Below are positions 56,829 to 64,000 of a stretch of 64,000 bases of DNA, in pieces (the first letter of the stretch is position 1; the number at the start of each line of letters is the position of its first letter). The notes under the pieces are model-generated. The model worked only from the letters and a program-made list of their open reading frames with translations, was not told where the DNA came from and did no database searches. Source of the DNA: VYFG01 sp965248685 (GTDB lineage Bacteria; Pseudomonadota; Gammaproteobacteria; Arenicellales; Poriferihabitantaceae); the NCBI GenBank assembly GCA_965248685.1, contig CBDFKC010000004.1, forward strand, positions 1,426,001 to 1,490,000, written 5' to 3'. Made by a program: the position numbers and the translations under genes.

Positions 56829-56851
56829 CCCCGCTCTGCGGGGTTTTTTTT
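56829..56851 (+). terminator. Rho-independent terminator after the TolC-like gene
   Basis: CCCCGC at 56829-56834 pairs with GCGGGG at 56838-56843 around TCT, followed by eight Ts. An identical terminator occurs at 60784-60806 behind the truncated copy. Confidence 0.92.
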
Positions 56852-57319
56852 AAGTGGGACAAATTGTTGTTGAAATTGCTATTTTGTAACCGACCGGTCA
56901 CTCCTAGTTGGTTGCTGAGTTCCCGTTCTGTGGCAACAGAGCATCCAGTGTTCGATTAAGTACATAGTTGTGGTAACTACCAATTAATCAGATACGCCGC
57001 TTTTCTTCAACCTCTCATACGCCAAATTTAGTTGTAACTCTACTGCGCTAGGGTAACCACGTAACCCTAATAGACGACCCGGTTCCGATTTTCGTTAATT
57101 GGGGTGGGCCAGATCCGCGACCTACGACAGCTGGTTGAATACTCTTGAATTTATGGTGAAACTGGCGGCGGAGGGAGTATCGGCGGCGGGTTTTTCGGTA
57201 GCGGTGAAGACTCTGGTGCTGGCGGCCCCCCGGCGCCGCCCAGAAATCTAAACCGGCCTTGCTCTGGTTCCGCTTCTCTTACCAATGCACGGTATTGGGA
57301 TATTTTAAGAAGTCTCGTT
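56852..57319. other. Intergenic, no supported gene
   Basis: No intact gene is seen. Around 57150-57240 one plus-strand frame is very glycine-rich (YGETGGGGSIGGGFFGSGED), ending in a proline-rich bit, and runs without start into the transposase wreckage. It may be the tail of a lost gene; no family is recognised. Confidence 0.4.
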
Positions 57320-57869
57320 GGCGGTTTGACAGACAATTTACCGTCACATAACCTGATCGATATTATGTCGGTGATATTACCTATATCCCCACCCAGGAGG
57401 GCTGGTAATATTGTGCGGTGGTCATCGATCTATTTTCCCGCCAGGCGGTGGGTTGCTCTATAGAAGCACACCCGAAAGCTTCACTCGTTAATGATGCGCT
57501 CCTCATGGCCATCTGGAAACGAAAGCCAAGCAAAGGGCTGACATGGCATACCGATCGGGGGGGCAGTATACTTCAAACGGTCATGGGAAAATCCCGGGTA
57601 ACCACCAAATCGTCCAAAGTACGAGCTGTAAGGGGAATTGTCGGGATAACGCGGCGAGTAAAAGCTTTTTCCATACCTTAAAAACCGAACTTGTTCATCA
57701 TTGCAACTTCAAAACCAAAGCGGCGATTAAACAACAGATATTTGAATATTTATGAGTATTTTACAACCGACTACGAATTCATTCTGCCAATGATTATCTA
57801 TCACCAGTAGACTATGAAAAAGATCACATTAATGCTTAGCAATCTGTCTGGAAAAGTGTTGACACATCA
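57320..57869 (+). mobile_element. Decayed IS3-family insertion sequence (orfB remnant and right end)
   Basis: Spread over several frames, the sequence matches an IS3-type integrase core: YVGDITYIPTQEGW, then a TAA at 57406-57408, CAVVIDLFSRQAVGCSIEAH, KGLTWHTDRGG, a frameshift in a run of seven Gs (57557-57563), QYTSNGHGK, ASKSFFHTLKTELVHH and a final part with NRLRIHSANDYLSPVDY. The right end TGTCTGGAAAAGTGTTGACA at 57845 onward resembles IS3-family termini. The orfA and left end are missing. It cannot be active. Confidence 0.85.
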
Positions 57870-58175
57870 AAACATGTCTTAGATATCGTCACAAAGTTTT
57901 TCCCAAAGAATGACCTTCACCATGTCAGGACCACTAAAAGTATCCGGAAACGTTCTCATTGACGCGGTTAAAATAAGCCCCCTTAATGCTAGATTCGGAA
58001 CTCTGTATAATTTTTCGGACATATCGTAAACTATTGCAATAGTATCGTCCATTTCATCGTGCCAGTCAGTGAACTAATATATTTAACCTTTCAGCGATGA
58101 TCGAAATAACGATTGTCATTGGCTATTGAATTCAAGTAATTTTTTGTGAATATCACGCACTCGATGTGTTAGATT
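57870..58175. other. Intergenic, nothing recognised
   Basis: AT-rich DNA with stops in all frames. No promoter, hairpin or gene fragment could be supported here. Confidence 0.5.
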
Positions 58176-58881
58176 ATGGATGCCGCTCCGCTGGCTGCAG
58201 GTTGCACCGCTAATGGCCCGATCATACCGGACCAATGGAATATCCAGTATAACTTTCCTTTTTGCCTCCCCATCCGCAACGGCCAAACCAAACTAAAGTG
58301 CAACCCGTTACCTGTACCAGACATCCTACTATACAATATCGAATCAAGTAGCAACAGGCGCGGCTTTTCTACGTACCACATATCGGTTATTCTTCCTGTT
58401 CCCTTCCTGAGTAATGGAGAATCGGATAGCGAAGTGATCGCCTATACCTTGAACACTGGTACAACCGAAACTGTAACTTTTACAATTACCGGCGAGACTG
58501 ATCCCGAGGTTCCCCCCCATTATCATTGGTATCGATGGCGACGGTGTCGATTTCCTTGGGGTATGCGAGGGGATTTCCATGGATGTGGACAATGATGGTC
58601 AACCGGAACAAGTGGTCTGGGTAAGTCAGGACGATCAAGACCGGGATCAATTCAAACATTGGCAATACGCTGATGGGGATGCAACCGTCCATAGGAAAGC
58701 AGAGGTTATCTATAAAGATCGATTCACTGGTGTAGCGGCAGATGCGTCATTTGACAATGTTGAAGCAGGTATCCTCGACGATGGGTATTTCGAGGAAGAC
58801 ATTATTGTTACGATTACAGAAGGCGAAGAACTGAATCTCAATGAGGGTGCCGGACTGAATACTCTGCCTGCCAAACGATAA
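58176..58881 (+). pseudogene. Frameshifted fragment of a secreted calcium-binding-type protein
   Basis: Two overlapping frames make one protein of about 235 residues. The first frame (MDAAPLAAGCTANGP to GETDPEVPP) runs to a run of seven Cs at 58512-58518. The second continues as IIIGIDGDGVDFLG, then MDVDNDGQPEQVVWVSQDDQ and an acidic end TLPAKR. The IDGDGVDF/DVDNDGQPE pattern is the paired Asp-loop motif found near the C-terminus of many giant RTX-type proteins. Removing one C restores the frame. It may be a broken leftover of a neighbouring giant gene, a sequencing error, or a switchable tract. Confidence 0.6.
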
Positions 58882-59029
58882 AGTGGAAGCGGTTTTGATA
58901 ATCTACCTCCGGGGATGGAGCCGGATGTGGGCCCCTCCTTAGAGGGTGATAAAAATGCTGCGCGGCAGAGACAAACGTGTAGGGAAGGGGATTGGCAGAA
59001 AAATGATGTGAAATGTTAAAGTTTGCAAT

Positions 59030-59938
59030 ATGATCTTAAAAAATACACCGGCGTTTCTGCAAAGTGTTCCGAACGTATTATATGAATTAGGTTATGTGCC
59101 TCCAATTATTAAATCCTATAGTAAGGATGGGATGGTTGTCGTATTACATAACAATGCCTATCAGGAGTACCATTCAAGAAGTTGGATTCCCGGTTGGAGT
59201 TTGTTTGTGGATGGTATTCAATGGATGCTTTATAGCCCGGATCATAGACAGGCATTGCAGGTATATTCACATTATAAATTGGCGCATGGTCACGTTATTT
59301 GCACTGGATTGGGTTTTGGAGCAAGAGAACAATGGATTGCGAAAAAGAAAAATGTAACAAAAGTGACGGTATTGGAAAAAAGTCAGGCTGTCATTGATTT
59401 CCATGAGGAAATTGGGACCAAGTGGTCTGAAAAAATTGAAATTATTCATTGCGATGCAAATGAATATAGAGGTCAGTGTGACTTTCTATCCATAGATCAC
59501 TACGAAAATAATAGTGTTACAGATGTTATGGAATGTGTTAAGGCCGCGTCCAAGAATATTTCGAGCGATACATTGTGGTTTTGGATGCTGGAGAGGTGGC
59601 TGAGAGTCGGGTTTATTTCGGACAATACCTCGAATGCAAATGCGGCTCCAGAGAAGGTTTTTTTTGATTCTGACAGGCTAAATATTTGTGAGTCTTACGC
59701 TAGATTGGGTAAATTCCTTGGCTTAGATCAATTGCCAAAACTTAAAGAAGAAGGGCTAAAAGAATTTGTCGATAAGTATTATATGCCGGAGAAGTTTCAA
59801 AAATATAATTCGACTTTATACTATATTTCATTTTTGGTGGAACAAGCGCAAGGCAAGGTTTGCCATCCTCTTTGGAGGGGGAATAGGAGGAGGGGCGACG
59901 ATCCCGATCGGAGTCAAGTCTCGGTTAGTAATGGCTAA
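59030..59938 (+). CDS. Methyltransferase-like Rossmann protein, AT-rich orphan
   Basis: The 302-residue product has a glycine-rich loop HVICTGLGFGAREQW near residue 90 and the following strand KVTVLEKSQAVIDFHEE, as in class I methyltransferases or spermidine-synthase-like proteins. IEIIHCDANEYRGQCDFLSIDHYEN fits motifs III-IV. Specific function is not recognised. Its base composition is more AT-rich than most genes here and it has no clear ribosome site. The last 20 or so residues (RGNRRRGDDPDRSQVSVSNG) look unlike a natural end: another frame over the same bases gives FGGGIGGGATIPIGVKSRL, so the 3' end may have been fused by rearrangement. It lies between transposon debris and a truncated tolC-like copy, suggesting a passenger gene. 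Confidence 0.6.
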   Translation: MILKNTPAFLQSVPNVLYELGYVPPIIKSYSKDGMVVVLHNNAYQEYHSRSWIPGWSLFVDGIQWMLYSPDHRQALQVYSHYKLAHGHVICTGLGFGAREQWIAKKKNVTKVTVLEKSQAVIDFHEEIGTKWSEKIEIIHCDANEYRGQCDFLSIDHYENNSVTDVMECVKAASKNISSDTLWFWMLERWLRVGFISDNTSNANAAPEKVFFDSDRLNICESYARLGKFLGLDQLPKLKEEGLKEFVDKYYMPEKFQKYNSTLYYISFLVEQAQGKVCHPLWRGNRRRGDDPDRSQVSVSNG

Positions 59939-60344
59939 GAAACCCCGTGTGGCCAATGTTGTGAATTGACTATGTGAGTACTATTAGCGGGTTTCGGTGG
60001 ATTGGAGTTCGAGGCGTTGCTTTCTTGTAGTGTTGCGCCCAGAAATCAATAGCTTCTCCACACTATGCTTGCGGCCAAATAATTGATCTTTTCTAGTAAT
60101 CCAGTTAAAGCAGGGCCTTAAGAGCGGGTTGGCTAGCAGACAAGGATACTAAATAAAATTGCCGAGTTTATTGATAGTCGGTATCGATAGTAAAATTGTA
60201 GCATTAGGTAGTGCATACATAATCCACACTTCCAAGATATAGAGATATAAATAAATCGGAATGTAATGTCAGTGTAATCTTTTTGTGAGTTCGGTGAACC
60301 ATAAATATAGGGTCGGTTAAATAGCGCAATCGATATACTGATTT
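59939..60344. other. Intergenic up to the tolC-like homology break
   Basis: AT-rich with no supported gene. Homology to the TolC-like gene begins abruptly at 60345, so a deletion or rearrangement endpoint lies there. Confidence 0.5.
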
Positions 60345-60755
60345 GGTGCCCAGAAGAAATTCCGCGAAGCCCAGGTCGGCCTGGCCAATGCGAGACAGCT
60401 GGCATTATCCATGGCGGTAATCACCCAGGTTCGACTGGTATTAAAGCGTTATGAAATGTCATAACAACGTTATCGCGCCTCTCAGGAACTCACCGCGGTG
60501 AATATGGAATATGCGAAAATCATCCAGGGGTCGAGTAATGAAAGTGCCCTGGACAAGATCACCTCAGGTACCGACGCATTCGTTTCCCAGCTACGGACTA
60601 ACTTTGCCTATGCCGAAACCCAATCAGCATTCGCCCGCATCCTGAACTCAATCGGTCTGGATATTATGCCCAAAACATTCTCTTCGAATGATTCGGCATC
60701 GATGGGAGTTGAGTTTGAAGCCCATTGGACTAATTTGCAGAACGAATACTTTTAA
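60345..60755 (+). pseudogene. 5'-truncated copy of the TolC-like lipoprotein gene
   Basis: From GGTGCCCAGAAGAAATTCCG onward this matches 56389-56800 of the intact gene, about the last 137 codons. It lacks everything upstream and carries an in-frame TAA at 60462-60464 where the intact gene has TTG. The first part differs at many silent sites, whereas the final 100 bases and the terminator are nearly identical, suggesting gene conversion or selection on the 3' end. It lies directly ahead of the second giant gene, where the intact order would place the partner of an earlier, lost giant gene. Confidence 0.92.
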
Positions 60756-60783
60756 AAGATTATTGACCTAAAACCTGTTCTAG

Positions 60784-60806
60784 CCCCGCTCTGCGGGGTT
60801 TTTTTT
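60784..60806 (+). terminator. Duplicate of the TolC-like gene terminator
   Basis: CCCCGC (60784-60789), loop TCT and GCGGGG (60793-60798) are followed by eight Ts. The hairpin and about 40 bases ahead of it are identical to those at 56829. Confidence 0.92.
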
Positions 60807-61270
60807 GTCTTAGCGAAAATTTATTTAACCTATTCAATGAAATTTCATCGATTAAGTATGAATTCAAAAATCAAGATCAACTTCCATTCGAGAATACATT
60901 CGTTACTTTCATCGGTAATCGTCTACCGCCTGTCGGATGGAACGGACAAATATCATAAACTTTGTTGAATTTTTACTAGGTTGCATCACTAAAAATCATG
61001 TAATAGAATTCTGTTTGTTCCGATGTTAGGCGCTAAGTGGATACAGGATTGTTTTTTGTGAGATGGCTTGCGAAAGATTAAGTAAGGCTAAGAGGTGCAG
61101 AGAATTTGTTGAAAACGCGGCAAATGACCCCGAGTTAGTAAAGAGGATCAGTCGTTTGAAAGTATAAATTGAGTATTATACTTTGGATATATAAAGGCTA
61201 GTGAGCACCCGTGTAAATTAAGTCGAGTTTGGGTGTTCGTAATAATAACCTAAGCTAGAACAGGTTTTGA
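60807..61270. other. Upstream region of the second giant gene
   Basis: A 34-codon frame at 61063-61167 (MACERLSKAKRCREFVENAA and on) is the only candidate coding stretch and is unconvincing without a ribosome site. AGTATAA at 61160-61166 and TTATACT at 61176-61182 form a 7-base inverted repeat that could be an operator or part of a promoter. The sequence shows no clear similarity to the region ahead of the first giant gene. Confidence 0.4.
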
Positions 61271-64000
61271 GTGTCAAAAAATAGAGATGGTACCGAGCGC
61301 TCTGCGCTATCGGTAGATATACGCGATCTATACAAGCGCTATCGTAGCGGGTTTTATAGGCCAAATTTACTTCTAACCCTTGAAAAACGTCAGATGTTCG
61401 ACGCGGCTGCAGCTGCGTTGCTACCTGACGACTTATTGGATGAAGCATCTTTGGGGGCAGAGGAAAGCTTACCTACACCTAAAGTGGACGTCACGCTTGC
61501 AGCGCCGCAAATAAATGTCCCGGCCCAGAGCGTGGCGACCGACTCCACCCAATCCATACCTGCTACACCAACGGAACTAGTAGATTCTTCACCACCATTG
61601 TCGGAACAAATTGAGTCCGAAGTTTCAGCTGAAATTAAGGCGGATGACGACATTGCTAAACCGGATGCAATCCCATCCGTTGGTTCTGTAACCACGGCTG
61701 ATGATCCAGTTGAACCTGGGCCAGCAGTGATTGGATCAATTGAATTACCCTCGGCAAATCCGGAGAACCCGAATGCTATTGATAACGAGCCTGTTTTAAA
61801 CAGTGAAACAGGGTTAGAAAGTACCGTTAATTTAGGGAGTGCAGACACAGTAGAAGTTACGCCTGACATAGATACTACTGTTGCTGTAGTAAACCCAACG
61901 ACTACTAATGGCGAGGCGATCCCCGCGACCGTACCAGCTCAGTCCGAGCAAGCTTCTGGTGCAGATGCCCCAGAATCTGTTTTGCCTGAGTCGTCTAACA
62001 GTGAAGCAAACGTATTCAGTCCGGAGATCTATGATGATTCGGTCGACGCTATTGACATACCAAGTGACTATCAAGAGGTAGACCAGGTTGTTTTTATCGA
62101 TACCTCTGTGGCTGGTTATGAATGGCTATTGAGCGGTGTACTGCAAGAAGTTGCCGTTCCGGGAGACGATATCGATTCGTTGCTCGCTGGTTTGGTATAT
62201 GAAGATCAAGCTCCAGAAACAGCACCTGATTTAATTGCCAACAGTGCTCCTTTGCCCAATGGGGCTAACCCAATTTCAGATAACTCGCCGAATGGGTTTG
62301 ACGGGCAAGTCATCAACGGCACCCTTGTTGTGTTACTGGATCAACAATCCAGTGCGGTTAGCCAGATAACAGAGATATTGTCCAACCAGTCTGATTTGGC
62401 CGCGATTCACGTGGTTTCACATGGTTCTGTAGGACAATTGCGTCTTGGAAATACAACTATTGGTTCTGAGAATATTGATAGTTATGCTGCCACTCTTAGT
62501 GATTGGGGAAATGCGCTGGCCGCAAATGGCGACATTTTGCTTTACGGCTGTGAAGTTGGTGCTAACGGGGAAGGACAGGCATTTCTCGATGATTTTGCAG
62601 ACCTAACTCAAGGTGATATTGCGGCTTCGGATGACAATACAGGTAATGCGGCTTCAGGTGGCGACTGGGATCTTGAAATTAATGTGGGTGCGATCGAGAC
62701 ACAAGCGCTTCTGGACGGAAACAATACAGGCCAATTTGCTGGCGTACTGGGAACAGATGGCGATGGTATTTTAGACGATGGATCCGATCTGGATAGCGAC
62801 AATGACGGTATCCTGAATAGTGTTGAAGGCGTTGCATCGGCCACTACAGCACAATCAAGTATTCCACAAGCCGGTGGGTCTACTACGGCCCCCCACAATG
62901 TTATTGATCTAACTACTCTGGGTTTTCAGGTTGGAGATACCGTCACTATTTCCAATGTGATGGCAAGTGGAGATCTTAATGGTGGCGGTGCGGCAGAGTC
63001 GTTTACTCTGACGTTTAATCCCGATGACGATAATATTACAACGGTGGATCTGGATATCAATGACCAGTCGGCCACTCTACTTCCTACAACCCAGGTTATT
63101 AACCAGGCAGTTACCGTGATTGATATCGACCCGGGTGCTGGGGTCACAGCTGGTATCGTTATTGCGGGAAGTAGTACTGCTGCTGTCGGTACCTTTTTGC
63201 CCCTTGACTATACGCTTGATATCTCGGGCACACCAACTGGTGGAATCGACACTGATGGTGATGGTGTCCTTGATATATTTGACTTAGACAGCGACAACGA
63301 TGGCATCAGTGACCTGGTGGAAAGTGGTGCCAATGCGGCATTGCTTGATGCTGATGGGAACGGACATATTGATGGCGTGGCTTTTGTAGACGTCGATAGC
63401 GATGGCGTGGCGGATGCTGTTGGTGGTGGTACTGTACCCCAGGATTTCGACGGTGATGGCATTGCTGACTTTAGAGATTTGGATTCCGATAACGATCGAA
63501 TCGCCGATATTATAGAAGCGCAACCGACCGCCGGTTATCAAACCTTCTCTACCGCGGATGGAGACGGAGATGGCGTTGTCGATATTTTCGATAGCGGTTC
63601 AGGCTTTGGTGGTGATTTTTCGACGCCCATTGATTCTGACAGCGATGGTACGGCAGATATCCTGGATTTTGATAGTGACAATGATGGTGCGCTGGATATT
63701 AGCGAAAGTGGCCAAGGTATTTCCACGGACACCAATTTTGATGGAATTGCGGATGGGGTTAACGCGTCATACAGTAATCCTGACGGTGACGTTACCAATG
63801 ATCCATTAACTGTTGTGGGTAATATCGACAATAACCTGGCTGAGGCAGATTATCGAGATCAGCTGGATACCGATGGCGATGGAATTTTGGATGCTATGGA
63901 TCTTGATGATGATAATGACGGTATCTCGGATGAAGATGAAATTCTAGCCAGTTCTACTGGGTTTAACGCCAACTCAGGTGTTACAACTACCCTGAATTAT
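61271..64000 (+). CDS. Second giant DUF4347 / TSP3-like protein, N-terminal 910 residues (runs off the window)
   Basis: A GTG at 61271 directly follows an in-frame TGA, with CAGG seven bases upstream, so the start is well defined. The product begins MSKNRDG and has GFYRPNLLLTLEKRQMFD at the same position as the first giant protein, with LEKRQMFD at residues 37-44. A long acidic Ser/Thr/Pro-rich region follows, then DUF4347 (about 272-490) with VVSHGSVGQLRLG (His384) and LLYGCEVGANGEG (Cys427), a beta-rich domain, and irregular TSP3-like calcium loops (DSDNDGISD, DTDGDGVLD and others). Outside these domains it is quite diverged from the first protein, so it is an old paralogue and not a recent copy. 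The rest, probably including repeats and a C-terminal domain, lies beyond 64000. Confidence 0.9.
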   Translation, partial: MSKNRDGTERSALSVDIRDLYKRYRSGFYRPNLLLTLEKRQMFDAAAAALLPDDLLDEASLGAEESLPTPKVDVTLAAPQINVPAQSVATDSTQSIPATPTELVDSSPPLSEQIESEVSAEIKADDDIAKPDAIPSVGSVTTADDPVEPGPAVIGSIELPSANPENPNAIDNEPVLNSETGLESTVNLGSADTVEVTPDIDTTVAVVNPTTTNGEAIPATVPAQSEQASGADAPESVLPESSNSEANVFSPEIYDDSVDAIDIPSDYQEVDQVVFIDTSVAGYEWLLSGVLQEVAVPGDDIDSLLAGLVYEDQAPETAPDLIANSAPLPNGANPISDNSPNGFDGQVINGTLVVLLDQQSSAVSQITEILSNQSDLAAIHVVSHGSVGQLRLGNTTIGSENIDSYAATLSDWGNALAANGDILLYGCEVGANGEGQAFLDDFADLTQGDIAASDDNTGNAASGGDWDLEINVGAIETQALLDGNNTGQFAGVLGTDGDGILDDGSDLDSDNDGILNSVEGVASATTAQSSIPQAGGSTTAPHNVIDLTTLGFQVGDTVTISNVMASGDLNGGGAAESFTLTFNPDDDNITTVDLDINDQSATLLPTTQVINQAVTVIDIDPGAGVTAGIVIAGSSTAAVGTFLPLDYTLDISGTPTGGIDTDGDGVLDIFDLDSDNDGISDLVESGANAALLDADGNGHIDGVAFVDVDSDGVADAVGGGTVPQDFDGDGIADFRDLDSDNDRIADIIEAQPTAGYQTFSTADGDGDGVVDIFDSGSGFGGDFSTPIDSDSDGTADILDFDSDNDGALDISESGQGISTDTNFDGIADGVNASYSNPDGDVTNDPLTVVGNIDNNLAEADYRDQLDTDGDGILDAMDLDDDNDGISDEDEILASSTGFNANSGVTTTLNY

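Noticed and set aside
60133..60405. 90-codon minus-strand frame
   Set aside because: Its beginning is the reverse of the truncated tolC-like copy, and it has no ribosome site or motif.

Overview
The window looks like a chromosomal segment of a free-living gammaproteobacterium outside the enterics, possibly marine. It carries a non-enteric type malate dehydrogenase, hrcA, bamE, recN, nadK, orn, rsmE/rsmJ, fabI, bolA and yajQ. No rRNA, tRNA or CRISPR array was recognised.

Region 1 (1-13500) is mostly housekeeping. It holds the start of a lytic transglycosylase D lipoprotein gene (cut by the window edge), mdh, an overlapping trio (family-2 glycosyltransferase, nucleoside-phosphorylase-fold protein, chalcone-isomerase-like secreted protein), a second glycosyltransferase on the minus strand, yajQ, a DsbC/G-like protein and bamE. 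A tightly coupled minus-strand set follows (GNAT acetyltransferase, recN, nadK), divergent from hrcA and a DUF1285 gene. A solitary aldehyde:ferredoxin oxidoreductase gene closes the region. Region 2 (13500-14600) is a non-coding array of about five 195-bp units packed with palindromes. Region 3 (14600-24120) is again housekeeping: ggt, orn, rsmE, rsmJ, fabI, a SAM methyltransferase, a cytosolic-type M14 carboxypeptidase, hsp20, bolA and nnr.

Region 4 (24290-64000) is accessory and is the interesting part. Two overlapping TPR-GT41 (OGT-like) glycosyltransferases are followed by a decayed transposase fragment. Next, on the minus strand, is a large secreted M14 carboxypeptidase with near-identical PKD-like repeats. 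Then comes a 20-kb gene for a giant protein of about 6,666 residues. It has an N-terminal LEKRQMFDGAA-type motif, a DUF4347 domain with a conserved His/Cys pair, about 168 tandem 32-residue Asp-rich TSP3-like calcium-binding units, and a C-terminal LysM domain. A TolC-family lipoprotein gene with a clear terminator follows directly. After it lie IS3-family wreckage, a frameshifted secreted-protein fragment, an orphan methyltransferase-like gene and a 5'-truncated copy of the tolC-like gene that keeps a copy of the same terminator. A second giant DUF4347/TSP3 gene then begins and runs off the window.

I read this as a tandem, partly decayed array of 'giant stalk protein + TolC-like lipoprotein' cassettes. 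The M14 protease and GT41 enzymes lie beside it and could modify the stalk; that link is inference from position. The internal repeats are organised in higher-order units of 672 bp (7 x 96 bp), repeated with exact spacing over many kilobases, which points to recent unequal recombination or gene conversion.
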